A stretch of 64,000 nucleotides of DNA from NCBI RefSeq assembly GCF_024764835.1, contig NZ_JALIGE010000068.1, positions 213,099 to 277,098 of the forward strand, read 5' to 3'. The position numbers were made by a program, and so were the translations under genes. This document shows, in pieces, positions 51,096-63,999 of the stretch. Every line of letters starts with the position of its first letter. The stretch's first letter is position 1. The DNA is from Scandinavium hiltneri. Lineage in GTDB: Bacteria > Pseudomonadota > Gammaproteobacteria > Enterobacterales > Enterobacteriaceae. The notes beneath the pieces were generated by a model. It ran no database searches. It was not told where the DNA came from and saw only the letters and a list, made by a program, of their open reading frames with translations.

Positions 51096-52727
51096 TCAAT
51101 AATCGTCGCGGTCGTCGTCTTCGTCCGGCTGTTCCATCACGCTGTACGCCACCGCACAGAACAGGGAGTTGAGGCGCTTCATATCGCCGAGCAGCCCCAA
51201 GTGCAGCGAGCTGGTTTCGATACTCTGCACGTTTTGCTGATGCAGCCTGTCGACATGAGCATGTGAGTAGCGACGATTCAGGATGCGGAAACGGTGCTTG
51301 TTACGGCGCAAACGGCGGGCGCTGTCGACGTCACCAGAGAAGAACACTGACATCGCCAGCTGCAGGTTGCTAAGCAACTGCTCGAAAAGAACATCCAGTT
51401 CTTTCAGCCCTTCGACGGAAAACGCCCGGCGCGCAGCCAGTGATTTATCGGCAATCTCACTGCCCATGCGCTCGATGATGTCGGAAGCCTGTTCGAGGTT
51501 CAGCGACATCTCAATGATTTCCGCCCAGCGTCGGGACTCCTCTTCTGCCAGCTCGTCCTTCGGCATCCGCGCCAGATACAGCTTGATGGCGGTGTAGAGC
51601 ACGTTGACGTCATCAGCGATTTTGCGCAGCTCTTTCTCTTCGCGCGGCTCACCGTGAATAATCTTGTGCAGGCCCGCCATCATGTTTTCCATCGCATCAC
51701 CGATGCGCAGCGTTTCACGAGCGGCGTTGGCCAACGCCAGCGTCGGCGTATCCAGCGCCGTTGGGTCGAGATGTTTCGGTTTCAGCCGCGCATCCAGCTC
51801 CGGCACTTCCACGATAATACGCTTGCAGAAGCGAGCCATCGGCTCGGCGAACGGCACCATCGCCAGACAGCGGATCAGGTTGTAGAACACGTGGAAGTAG
51901 ATAACCAGTTCAGATTTCGCTACCGGCAGGTGGGCCATTACGTCCGCAAGCATGTGGATAAACGGCAATACAATCAGGCTGCCCACCAGCTTAAACAGCA
52001 GGCTGCCGAGCGCCACGCGACGTGCGGCGGCATTGGCGGTGCTGTTGTTCAGCATCGCCAACAGGCCAGAACCGAGATTCGCACCAATCACCAGACACAG
52101 CGCCACCGGGAACGAAATCACACCAGTGGCCGTTAACGTTGCGGTCAACAGCACCGCGGCGAGACTTGAGTAGGTGATGACCGCAAACAGCGCGCCGATC
52201 AGCGCATCGAGCATGATATCGCCAGTCAGCGAGGCGAAAATCACCTGTACGCCATTGGCCTGGGTTATCGGGTGAACAGCCTGAACTATCAGCTCCAGCG
52301 CCAGCAGGATGAGCCCGAGGCCAATCCCCACGCGCCCCAACTGCCCGGCACGCGTTTGTTTACGCCCGAGGAAGAAGATAACGCCGACGAAAATCAGCAG
52401 CGGCGACAGCCAGGAAAGATCGAAGGTCAGCACGCGGGCCATCAGCGCGGTACCCACATCGGCACCGAGCACGATAACCAGCGCAGGCGTCAGCGCCACT
52501 AAATCTTGCGCGACAAACGAGGTGACCAGCATGGTGGTGGCATTGCTGCTCTGCACCAGCGCGGTGACACCAATGCCCGCGCAGAAGGCGAGTGGTTTCT
52601 TTTCAACGCTGCGGCTGAGTACGGTACGCAGGCGGGCGCCGAAAACGCGCATCACGCCGGTTCGAACGATATGTGTCCCCCAGACCAGGAGCGCCACTGC
52701 GGATAGCAGATGTAATAAAATTAGCAT
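51096..52727 (-). CDS. yjbB: Na+/Pi-cotransporter family protein YjbB
   Basis: A 543-residue inner-membrane protein. The N-terminal two thirds hold the duplicated Na/Pi-cotransporter repeats (LVQSSNATTMLVTSFV and LVIGANLGSGLLAMLN), and the C-terminal part (about 330-520) is a PhoU-like helical domain. In E. coli YjbB promotes phosphate export. Match to E. coli YjbB is along the full length. It follows metH on the same strand but with a terminator between. Confidence 0.94.
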   Translation of the reverse strand: MLILLHLLSAVALLVWGTHIVRTGVMRVFGARLRTVLSRSVEKKPLAFCAGIGVTALVQSSNATTMLVTSFVAQDLVALTPALVIVLGADVGTALMARVLTFDLSWLSPLLIFVGVIFFLGRKQTRAGQLGRVGIGLGLILLALELIVQAVHPITQANGVQVIFASLTGDIMLDALIGALFAVITYSSLAAVLLTATLTATGVISFPVALCLVIGANLGSGLLAMLNNSTANAAARRVALGSLLFKLVGSLIVLPFIHMLADVMAHLPVAKSELVIYFHVFYNLIRCLAMVPFAEPMARFCKRIIVEVPELDARLKPKHLDPTALDTPTLALANAARETLRIGDAMENMMAGLHKIIHGEPREEKELRKIADDVNVLYTAIKLYLARMPKDELAEEESRRWAEIIEMSLNLEQASDIIERMGSEIADKSLAARRAFSVEGLKELDVLFEQLLSNLQLAMSVFFSGDVDSARRLRRNKHRFRILNRRYSHAHVDRLHQQNVQSIETSSLHLGLLGDMKRLNSLFCAVAYSVMEQPDEDDDRDDY

Positions 52728-52802
52728 GGGTTATTTTTCTCCTTATTCTACGGGATATGCATCCTGATCCCCTTTCAGTATAAGGGTTTACGTACAATAA
52801 AG

Positions 52803-52832
52803 AGACAAGGCGCCGTAAGGGCGCCTCGTTTG
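52803..52832 (-). terminator. Intrinsic terminator of metH
   Basis: Minus-strand GAGGCGCC, loop CTTAC, GGCGCCTTGT, then a T-containing tail. Confidence 0.7.
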
Positions 52833-52860
52833 TTGTAAGGAAAGATGACAGATTTATGAC

Positions 52861-56544
<3,684 letters not shown>

Positions 56545-56690
56545 GCGGACTCCCGACAACGCTCTTATCAACAAGCCATAGTGGCATATTCAACCACCGT
56601 GGAAAAGAGAGCCACGCGGAACATGAGAGATGTTCACCACCACTGCTCCGATCAGTTCTGATAACGGTTGCATTATAATCAAATAAAACG

Positions 56691-56707
56691 AAAATGATTT
56701 CCACGAT
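56691..56707. promoter_or_regulatory. Candidate IclR site at the iclR promoter
   Basis: AAAATGATTTCCACGAT contains the ATTTCCA half of the IclR operator, 20 bp before the iclR start; E. coli iclR is autoregulated. Confidence 0.5.
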
Positions 56708-56726
56708 ACAGAATAAGGAGCTCGTC

Positions 56727-57557
56727 ATGGTTGCAACTGTTCCCGCAAAACGTGGCAGAAAACCCGCCCCTGCCGCAGCGGCCCCACAACCCACCGGCCA
56801 GGTACAGTCGCTGACACGCGGCCTGAAGCTGCTGGAGTCGATTGCAGAGTCCCATGGCAGCGTGGCGTTGACAGAGCTGGCGCAGCAGGCTGGCCTGCCG
56901 AATTCCACCACTCACCGCCTGTTGACCACCATGCAGCAGCTGGGTTTTGTTCGTCAGACCGGCGATCTGGGCCACTGGACGGTGGGCGCACACGCCTTCA
57001 TCGTCGGCAGCAGTTTCCTGCAGAGCCGTAACCTGCTGGCGATCGTGCACCCAATCCTGCGCAAGCTGATGGATGACTCCGGAGAAACGGTAAACCTGGC
57101 AGTGCTCGACCAGAGCGACCATCAAGCGATCATCATCGATCAGGTGCAGTGTACGCAGCTGATGCGCATGTCCGCACCTATTGGCGGCAAGCTACCGATG
57201 CACGCATCAGGCGCCGGGAAGGCATTTTTATCTCAGTTGACTGACGAGCAGGTGAGCGGCTTGCTGCACCGGAAAGGGCTGCACGCCTACACGCACGCGA
57301 CCCTGGTTTCGCCGGTGCATCTGAAAGAAGATTTGGCGCAGATTCGCAAGCGCGGTTACTCGTTTGATGATGAAGAGCACGCGCTTGGCCTGCGTTGTGT
57401 GGCGGCGTGTATTTACGATGAGCACCGTGAACCGTTTGCCGCCATCTCCATTTCAGGGCCAATTTCCCGTGTGACCGATGATCGCGTGACCGAGCTTGGG
57501 GCGCTGGTGATTAAGGCGGCGAAAGAAGTGACGCTGGCGTTCGGTGGCACACGCTAA
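56727..57557 (+). CDS. iclR: Acetate operon repressor
   Basis: A 276-residue repressor of aceBAK. The N-terminal winged helix (about 28-95) includes LTRGLKLLESIAESHGSVAL and QQAGLPNSTTHRLLTTMQQL; the C-terminal domain binds glyoxylate/pyruvate-type effectors (MHASGAGKAFLSQL, EEHALGLRCVAACI). The ATG at 56727 has AAGGAG upstream. Its last 47 bp overlap the end of aceK on the other strand; in E. coli these genes do not overlap. Confidence 0.97.
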   Translation: MVATVPAKRGRKPAPAAAAPQPTGQVQSLTRGLKLLESIAESHGSVALTELAQQAGLPNSTTHRLLTTMQQLGFVRQTGDLGHWTVGAHAFIVGSSFLQSRNLLAIVHPILRKLMDDSGETVNLAVLDQSDHQAIIIDQVQCTQLMRMSAPIGGKLPMHASGAGKAFLSQLTDEQVSGLLHRKGLHAYTHATLVSPVHLKEDLAQIRKRGYSFDDEEHALGLRCVAACIYDEHREPFAAISISGPISRVTDDRVTELGALVIKAAKEVTLAFGGTR

Positions 57558-59262
57558 AACGCTGGCGTTTACGGTAAGCAAAAACATCTTCCACGTGCCC
57601 GTCCCTAATGCGCGTTTGCAGGCCTCGCCAGTAGTCTGCGCGCAGCAGATCGGCGTGCATTTCCTCAAACAACGGGCCAATACGGGCATCAGCACACAGC
57701 CAGTGACGAAACTCTTCCGGGAAGACATCCCCCGGTGAGACGCTATACCACGGCTCGCTGGCGAGTTCATCTTCCGGGTAACGCGGTGGCGGAATGTCGC
57801 GGAAATTCACTTCCGTCATGTAGCAGATTTCATCGTAATCATAAAATACGACCCGACCGTGGCGCGTGACGCCGAAGTTTTTGAATAGCATGTCGCCGGG
57901 GAAAATATTGGCCGCCGCCAGCTGGCGAATAGCGTTCCCGTATTCTTCGACCGCATCACGTAACTGCTGGCCGTTGACCCGTTCCAGCCAAAGATTGAGC
58001 GGTACCATCCGCCGTTCAATGTAGAGATGACTGATGGCGATGCGGTCCCCGAGATCGGTGATTTTCTGCGAGACTTCCTGCCACAGTAGGGCGAGCAGCG
58101 CGGGAGATATTTGCCGTTTTTCCAGCACGAAGTTTTCAAACTCCTGCGTGTCAGCCATTCGCCCCACGCGGTCATGTTCTTTAACCAGCTGATAACAGGC
58201 CCGTACGTGCGCCGCGCTCATCTCTTTTTGTGGCGCAAACCTGTCTTTGATGACCTTAAATACCCGGTCAAAACCGGGCAGCGTGAAGACCAGCATTACC
58301 ATGCCACGAATACCCGGAGCTTCGATAAACTGTTCTTCTGTTTGCCGAATATAGGTCAGATATTCGCGATAGCTTTCCGTTTTACCATGCTTCTGGCAGC
58401 CAATCGCCATGTACAGTTCAGCGGTGGTTTTACCCGGCAATATTTCCCGCAACCATTCGACTAATGCCGCCGGGAGGGGCGCATAAACCATGAAATAGGA
58501 GCGAGCGAAGCCAAAGACAATGCTGGCCTCGGCGCTGGTCGTCAGACAGGTATCAACGAATAAATCGCCTTCATCGCTACGATGCACCGGCAACAGCAGC
58601 GGCACGATGCCCTCCGGCGTGTACAGCTTAGCAACCAGCCAGGCCGCCTTATTGCGATAAAACAGCTCGTTAGCGACCTGCAGATGCGATTCTCTTAAAA
58701 CGTCTGCCCCAAAGGCATCCGTCAGATGCGCCACGATATATCCCACGTCGCGCGCTTTATCCTGCCACGACAGGCGCAGCGGCAGGTCCGTCAGCATTTG
58801 ATTGAGCAGCGTCTCCCAGCCATTCTCCGGGTAGAAATCTTTCGCCAGTGGACGAGGAATGGCGCGAAAGCGGCGCTCCGGCTGAGAGCTGAAAATAAAA
58901 AGCCGCTCGGGAGTCAGCGAGCGGTGGTCAAATAACCGACAATACACAGAGTTAAAAAAGCTTTCGGCAATTTCAAAGCGAGGGTAATCAGGCAGCAGCG
59001 CGGTGTAATGCTCTTTCACCCGCAGCAAAAAAGCCGCATCCGGACTTTTGCCTTCTGTGATACAACGCAGTTGTTCCACTACCAGGCCCACATGATGGTC
59101 GTACAGATGAATACGCTGTTTCATCGCCTGCTGTACTGCGTGCCAGTCTGCCTGCTCGAAACGCTGCTGCGCCCCGGAAGTCACCTCCAGAAAGCGGCCA
59201 TACTGCGCGTCGAATCCTTGCAGAATAGTTTGAGCGATTAACAGTTCGAGGCCACGCGTCAT
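57511..59262 (-). CDS. aceK: Isocitrate dehydrogenase kinase/phosphatase
   Basis: A 583-residue bifunctional enzyme that inactivates or reactivates isocitrate dehydrogenase and so controls flow into the glyoxylate bypass. Conserved stretches include the ATP-site region FIEAPGIRGMVMLVFTLPGFDRVFKVIKD (seen in part) and DYDEICYMTEVNFRDIP. The second ATG (59262) is preferred because GGAG then lies six bases upstream. The tail is odd: after QRFSV the E. coli ending RYGEMLF is replaced by CHRTPASLLSPP, which is read from the strand opposite iclR. Confidence 0.96.
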   Translation of the reverse strand: MTRGLELLIAQTILQGFDAQYGRFLEVTSGAQQRFEQADWHAVQQAMKQRIHLYDHHVGLVVEQLRCITEGKSPDAAFLLRVKEHYTALLPDYPRFEIAESFFNSVYCRLFDHRSLTPERLFIFSSQPERRFRAIPRPLAKDFYPENGWETLLNQMLTDLPLRLSWQDKARDVGYIVAHLTDAFGADVLRESHLQVANELFYRNKAAWLVAKLYTPEGIVPLLLPVHRSDEGDLFVDTCLTTSAEASIVFGFARSYFMVYAPLPAALVEWLREILPGKTTAELYMAIGCQKHGKTESYREYLTYIRQTEEQFIEAPGIRGMVMLVFTLPGFDRVFKVIKDRFAPQKEMSAAHVRACYQLVKEHDRVGRMADTQEFENFVLEKRQISPALLALLWQEVSQKITDLGDRIAISHLYIERRMVPLNLWLERVNGQQLRDAVEEYGNAIRQLAAANIFPGDMLFKNFGVTRHGRVVFYDYDEICYMTEVNFRDIPPPRYPEDELASEPWYSVSPGDVFPEEFRHWLCADARIGPLFEEMHADLLRADYWRGLQTRIRDGHVEDVFAYRKRQRFSVCHRTPASLLSPP

Positions 59263-59312
59263 CTGCATCTCCGTTGTGGGTTCCTCTCTCCCCGCAGGAA
59301 GAGAGGAAGAAA

Positions 59313-60617
59313 TCAGAACTGCGATTCTTCGGTCGATCCTGTCAGCGCAGTGACGGAAGACGCACCACCCTGAATGATGGTCGTGACCTTGTCGAAATAA
59401 CCCGTGCCCACTTCCTGCTGATGCGAGACGAAGGTATAGCCCTGTTTGCCTGATTCAAACTCAGGCTGCTGCACTTTTTCGACATAGTGGCGCATCCCTT
59501 CGCCCTGCGCGTAGGCGTGGGCCAGATCGAACATGCTGAACCACATGCTGTGAATGCCCGCAAGGGTGATGAACTGGTATTTGTAGCCCATTTCCGACAG
59601 CTGCTGCTGGAAGCTGGCGATAGTTTTATCGTCCAGATTTTTCTTCCAGTTAAATGACGGCGAGCAGTTGTAGGCCAACAGTTTGCCCGGATATTTAGCG
59701 TGGATAGCCTCAGCGAAGCGGCGAGCCAAATCAAGGTCCGGTGTGGAGGTTTCACACCACACCAAATCGGCATACGGCGCGTAGGCCAGTCCGCGGCTGA
59801 TTGCCTGCTCGATACCCGCACGGGTACGGTAGAAACCTTCGCTGGTGCGCTCACCGGTGACAAATTCGCTGTCGTACGGGTCACAGTCGGAGGTTATCAA
59901 ATCTGCGGCGTCGGCATCGGTACGGGCAATCAGCAGCGTCGGCACGCCGAGTACGTCGGCAGCCAGACGTGCGGCAACCAGTTTTTGAATCGCTTCCTGG
60001 GTTGGCACCAACACTTTGCCCCCCATGTGTCCGCATTTTTTCACCGAGGCCAGCTGATCTTCAAAATGAACGGCCGCCGCGCCCGCTTCAATCATCGACT
60101 TCATCAGTTCGAAAGCATTAAGCACGCCGCCAAATCCGGCTTCCGCATCGGCGACGATCGGCAGGAAGTAGTCGATATAACGAGGATCGTTTGGCTCAAT
60201 GCCCGATGCCCATTGGATCTGATCCGCACGGCGAAACGTGTTGTTGATCCGATCCACCACCGACGGCACAGAATTAGCAGGGTACAGCGACTGATCCGGA
60301 TACATGCTCGAGGCCAGGTTGGCATCTGCCGCAACCTGCCAGCCGGACAAATACACGGCTTCAATCCCCGCTTTCGCCTGCTGCAGCGCCTGTCCGCCAG
60401 TCAGCGCACCGAGGCTATTCACGTAGCCCTTTTTCGCGTCGCCGTGCAGCAGACGCCACATTTTCGCCGCGCCGTGCTGCGCCAGCGTGCATTCCGGATT
60501 CACCGATCCGCGTAATTTCACCACCTCTTCCGCGCTGTACGGGCGGCGAATGCCTTCCCAGCGCGGGTTGGTCCATTCCTGTTTGATCTCTTCGATTTGT
60601 TGGGTACGGGTTTTCAT
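59313..60617 (-). CDS. aceA: Isocitrate lyase
   Basis: A 434-residue enzyme that splits isocitrate into glyoxylate and succinate. The active-site motif KKCGHMGGK with the catalytic Cys, and PYADLVWCETSTPD and NCSPSFNWKKNL, are intact. The ATG at 60617 gives the E. coli length; the frame is open five codons earlier. It lies 32 bp after aceB and 50 bp before aceK, as in E. coli. Confidence 0.98.
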   Translation of the reverse strand: MKTRTQQIEEIKQEWTNPRWEGIRRPYSAEEVVKLRGSVNPECTLAQHGAAKMWRLLHGDAKKGYVNSLGALTGGQALQQAKAGIEAVYLSGWQVAADANLASSMYPDQSLYPANSVPSVVDRINNTFRRADQIQWASGIEPNDPRYIDYFLPIVADAEAGFGGVLNAFELMKSMIEAGAAAVHFEDQLASVKKCGHMGGKVLVPTQEAIQKLVAARLAADVLGVPTLLIARTDADAADLITSDCDPYDSEFVTGERTSEGFYRTRAGIEQAISRGLAYAPYADLVWCETSTPDLDLARRFAEAIHAKYPGKLLAYNCSPSFNWKKNLDDKTIASFQQQLSEMGYKYQFITLAGIHSMWFSMFDLAHAYAQGEGMRHYVEKVQQPEFESGKQGYTFVSHQQEVGTGYFDKVTTIIQGGASSVTALTGSTEESQF

Positions 60618-60649
60618 TGGCAGATGCTCCATTTTTATTATTGGGTGAG

Positions 60650-62251
60650 TTAGGCCAGCAGGCGGTAGCCGGGCAGCGTTAAGAAATCGACAAGTTCTTC
60701 GGAGGTGGTGATTTGCTCCATCAGGCGCGCCGCTTCGTCAAAGCGACCGCTGCTGAAGCGGTGTTCGCCGAGTTCGTCCTGCACAACCCGCAGCTCTTCA
60801 GCCAGCATCTGGCGGAAGAGCGCTTTGGTCACTGGCGTACCGTTGCTGAGCGTCTTCTGGTGATGGATCCACTGCCAGATAGAGGTGCGGGAAATTTCTG
60901 CCGTCGCGGCATCTTCCATCAGGCCGTAAATCGGTACGCAGCCGTTGCCGGAGATCCACGCTTCGATGTACTGCACAGCCACACGAATGTTGGCGCGCAT
61001 GCCCTCTTCCGTACGTTCGCCATCGCATGGCGCCAGAAGCTGTTCAGCAGTAATCGGTGCGTCGTCATCGCGGGTCACGAACAACTGGTTTGGGTTGTCG
61101 CCCAGCACATCGTTAAATACTGCCATCGCGGTATCTGCGAGGCCAGGATGCGCAATCCATGTGCCGTCATGGCCGTTGTTGGCCTCCAGCGCTTTATCCG
61201 CCTTCACCTTATTGAGCACCTGTGTATTGCGCCCGGCATCTTTGCTTGGGATAAACGCCGCCATGCCGCCCATCGCAAACGCTCCGCGCTTATGGCAGGT
61301 TTTGATGAGCAAACGCGAATAAGCGCTGAGGAAAGGTTTGTCCATCGTGACCATCTGTCTGTCAGGCAGCACACGGTCGGAATGATTCTTCAACGTTTTG
61401 ATATAGCTGAAAATGTAATCCCAGCGCCCGCAGTTCAGACCAACGATATGGTCCCGCAGCGCATGCAGGATTTCGTCCATCTGGAATACCGCCGGGAGCG
61501 TTTCAATCAACAGCGTGGCTTTGATAGTGCCGCGCGCCAGGTCGAAACGGTCTTCAGTAAAGCTGAACACTTCACTCCACCACGCCGCTTCCTGCCAGGC
61601 CTGGGTTTTCGGCAGATAAAAATAAGGACCGCTGCCTTTGGCGAGCAGGTTTTTATGGTTGTGGAAGAAGTAGAGTGCGAAATCAAACAAGCTTCCAGGA
61701 ATGGACTCTCCACGCCAGGTCACATGCTTTTCTGGTAAATGAAGTCCGCGAACCCGGCATACCAGCACCGCAGGATCCGGCCCTAGCTGGTAAATTTTCC
61801 CGGCTTCATTGGTGTGGCTGATAACGCCGTCAACCGCATCGCGCAGGTTGATTTGCCCGTCGATGACTTTGTCCCAGTTCGGGGCCAGCGAATCTTCAAA
61901 ATCCGCCATAAACACTTTTACGTTGGCGTTCAGCGCATTGATGACCATTTTACGTTCAACGGGGCCAGTTATCTCCACCCGGCGGTCGAGCAGATCCTGA
62001 GGAATACCGCGAACCTTCCATTCTGAATTCCTAATGGAATCGGTTTCCGAAATGAAATCTGGCAGTTGGCCGTTATCGATATTTTGCTGCTGCTGAATAC
62101 GTGCAGCCAGCAGCTTGTTGCGTTTTGGCGTGAACCGGGTAACCAGTTCATTGAGAAATTCGATCGCTTCTGGGGTCAGGATCTGCTGTTCCTGTTCACC
62201 AAACGGCTGGCTGAAGGCCAGTTCTTCTGCGGTTGTTGCCTGTTGTGTCAT
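60650..62251 (-). CDS. aceB: Malate synthase A
   Basis: A 533-residue enzyme that condenses glyoxylate with acetyl-CoA to malate. Family marks include VFMADFEDSLAPNW, RGLHLPEKHVTWRGE, GHDGTWIAHPGL and MEDAATAEISRTSIWQW. GAGGAG precedes the ATG at 62251 and the length equals E. coli AceB; an open frame runs 13 codons further. First gene of aceBAK. Confidence 0.98.
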   Translation of the reverse strand: MTQQATTAEELAFSQPFGEQEQQILTPEAIEFLNELVTRFTPKRNKLLAARIQQQQNIDNGQLPDFISETDSIRNSEWKVRGIPQDLLDRRVEITGPVERKMVINALNANVKVFMADFEDSLAPNWDKVIDGQINLRDAVDGVISHTNEAGKIYQLGPDPAVLVCRVRGLHLPEKHVTWRGESIPGSLFDFALYFFHNHKNLLAKGSGPYFYLPKTQAWQEAAWWSEVFSFTEDRFDLARGTIKATLLIETLPAVFQMDEILHALRDHIVGLNCGRWDYIFSYIKTLKNHSDRVLPDRQMVTMDKPFLSAYSRLLIKTCHKRGAFAMGGMAAFIPSKDAGRNTQVLNKVKADKALEANNGHDGTWIAHPGLADTAMAVFNDVLGDNPNQLFVTRDDDAPITAEQLLAPCDGERTEEGMRANIRVAVQYIEAWISGNGCVPIYGLMEDAATAEISRTSIWQWIHHQKTLSNGTPVTKALFRQMLAEELRVVQDELGEHRFSSGRFDEAARLMEQITTSEELVDFLTLPGYRLLA

Positions 62252-62368
62252 TGCGCGGCTCCTCGTCGTTGATCCAAAGTCACTTCCCAAAAACGAACAA
62301 TGATCGTTGTCTGGTTTTCGTTCAGTTCAATTAAGCCTACGCAATAATTATCCAAAATCAAAAACAAT

Positions 62369-62386
62369 TTCCATTTTTGAATGGAA
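62369..62386. promoter_or_regulatory. Candidate IclR operator upstream of aceB
   Basis: TTCCATT, 4-nt loop TTTG, AATGGAA: a perfect inverted repeat resembling the IclR consensus TGGAAAT-N-ATTTCCA halves, about 120 bp before aceB in an A+T-rich promoter region. Confidence 0.55.
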
Positions 62387-62519
62387 TAAAACTTAACACA
62401 TTGATAACTTTAAATTTAAAGTTTTATCACTATTTGGTTATGTTTTCGGAAATAAAAAAGGCACCCGTAGGTACCTGTTCTGGTGTGCTGAATCGCTTTA
62501 CGATCGCATAGACCGAAGA

Positions 62520-63449
62520 TTACTCCAGCGTCGGATTCATATGACGCAGATCATATGGTGTTATCTGGTAGACGTAATAGTTGAGCCAGTTGATGAACAG
62601 CAGGTTGCCGTGGCTACGCCAGGTCGCTCGCGGTTTATTTTGTGGATCGTTTTTAGGGAAGTAGTTGTACGGTACTTCCGGGGAAAGCCCGGCTTCCTCA
62701 TCACGGAAAAACTCACCGGCAAGGGTATGTGCATCGTATTCCGGATGTCCGGTTACGAAAGCAATCCGCTTGTCTTTGCTGGCAAACAGATAAGCGTCTC
62801 CATCTTCCGTTTCAGCCAGTATTTCGAGGTCTGTGTAATCACGGATCAGCGCCGCTGGGAAATCAGCGTAGCGGGAATGCGGGGCCAGGAACGAATCATC
62901 AAAGCCGCGGGTCAGCAAGGCATGAGGTTGCAGGATGTGGTGTTCATATACGCCAGAGAGCTTGTCAGAGCGGGTTTGTTTCGGGATACCATACAAAATA
63001 TTCAGGGCGGCCTGAACGGCCCAACAGACGAACAGCGTTGAGGTAACGTGATCTTTTGCCCACTCGAGCACTTGTTGGATCTGCGGCCAGTAGGCGACAT
63101 CGTTGAATTCAACCAGGCCTAGTGGAGCGCCGGTGACAATCAGACCATCGTAATTGTCGTCACAGATGTCTTCGAAATTGCAGTAGAAATTATTGAGGTG
63201 CTCGACCGGTGTATTACGGGATTCACGTGCATCTATGCGCAGCAGCTGAACATCAACCTGTAACGGTGAATTCGACAGCAGACGAAGGAACTGGTTTTCC
63301 GTCTCGATCTTTTTCGGCATCAGATTAAGGATCAGCACCTTTAGCGGGCGAATTTCCTGGTTGGTGGCACGCGATGCCGTCATCACAAAGACGTTCTCAT
63401 CACGCAAGAAATTGACGGCCGGTAGCTCGTCCAGCACCCGAATCGGCAT
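62520..63449 (-). CDS. metA: Homoserine O-succinyltransferase
   Basis: A 309-residue enzyme that succinylates homoserine, the first step specific to methionine synthesis. Class I glutamine-amidotransferase-like fold with Cys142 (LFVCWAVQ) and the His235/Glu237 pair (VTGHPEYD), at E. coli positions. Met-box-like repeats lie directly upstream. K-12 has yjaA and yjaB between metA and the rRNA operon; they are absent here. Confidence 0.98.
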   Translation of the reverse strand: MPIRVLDELPAVNFLRDENVFVMTASRATNQEIRPLKVLILNLMPKKIETENQFLRLLSNSPLQVDVQLLRIDARESRNTPVEHLNNFYCNFEDICDDNYDGLIVTGAPLGLVEFNDVAYWPQIQQVLEWAKDHVTSTLFVCWAVQAALNILYGIPKQTRSDKLSGVYEHHILQPHALLTRGFDDSFLAPHSRYADFPAALIRDYTDLEILAETEDGDAYLFASKDKRIAFVTGHPEYDAHTLAGEFFRDEEAGLSPEVPYNYFPKNDPQNKPRATWRSHGNLLFINWLNYYVYQITPYDLRHMNPTLE

Positions 63450-63462
63450 AACCTAATTACCT

Positions 63463-63492
63463 CACAGCATACGTTTACACGTTTAGACATCC
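63463..63492 (-). promoter_or_regulatory. MetJ-type operator of metA
   Basis: On the minus strand three successive 8-mers, GGATGTCT, AAACGTGT and AAACGTAT, each approximate the met box AGACGTCT, as in the E. coli metA control region. Confidence 0.7.
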
Positions 63493-63671
63493 AGATAGCT
63501 GAAGATAACCAGGAATAAGTAAAATGTCGAGTCCGCATGTGAAAGGTGAGAAAGTTTCATGGCCGCTATTGCCCGTGGATCGGCTTTTGAGGGAAGTATA
63601 GTCTTAAAAATGATTGGTTTGATATAAGGAAGGCTTGTGGATAACGCTGTGGACAGGCTGCGCATAAACGC
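63493..63671. other. Gene-free stretch between the metA operator and the rRNA terminators
   Basis: No gene is seen. It contains one perfect DnaA-box complement, TGTGGATAA (63636-63644), and a near match TGTGGACAG (63649-63657). Confidence 0.5.
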
Positions 63672-63700
63672 AAAAAAACCCGGCCTTTCGGTCGGGGTTT
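63672..63700 (-). terminator. rRNA operon terminator T2-like
   Basis: Minus-strand AACCCCGACCGAAAGGCCGG followed by GTTTTTTTG. It stands where T2 lies in E. coli rrnB. Confidence 0.85.
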
Positions 63701-63840
63701 CTGACTTGTTTGATGCCTGGCTGTTGTATGCCGGGCTTCCTGCCCGGCCCCTTCGGGCTGCACTGCGTGCAGTGCAAATCCGTTCCCGACGGATTTGTCC
63801 TACTCATAGCGTCGCTCACCGACAAACAACAGGAAAAACA

Positions 63841-63867
63841 AAAGGCCCAGTCTTTCGACTGAGCCTT
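63841..63867 (-). terminator. rRNA operon terminator T1
   Basis: Minus-strand AAGGCTCAGTCGAAAGACTG then GGCCTTT, the classic rrnB T1 sequence, 13 bases past the 5S gene. Confidence 0.95.
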
Positions 63868-63879
63868 CCGTTCTGTTTG

Positions 63880-63999
63880 ATGCCTGGCAGTTCCCTACTC
63901 TCGCATGGGGAGACCCCACACTACCATCGGCGCTACGGCGTTTCACTTCTGAGTTCGGCATGGGGTCAGGTGGGACCACCGCGCTGTTGCCGCCAGGCA
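63880..63999 (-). rRNA. rrf: 5S ribosomal RNA
   Basis: A complete 120-nt 5S rRNA on the minus strand, starting TGCCTGGCGGCAACAGCGCG and ending ACTGCCAGGCAT, with the 5'/3' ends pairing (TGCCTGGC with GCCAGGCA). It is the last gene of an rRNA operon whose remainder lies beyond the right edge of the window. Confidence 0.98.

Noticed and set aside
63636..63657. Replication origin
   Set aside because: Only one perfect DnaA box, no A+T-rich repeats or box cluster; the E. coli origin lies elsewhere on the chromosome.
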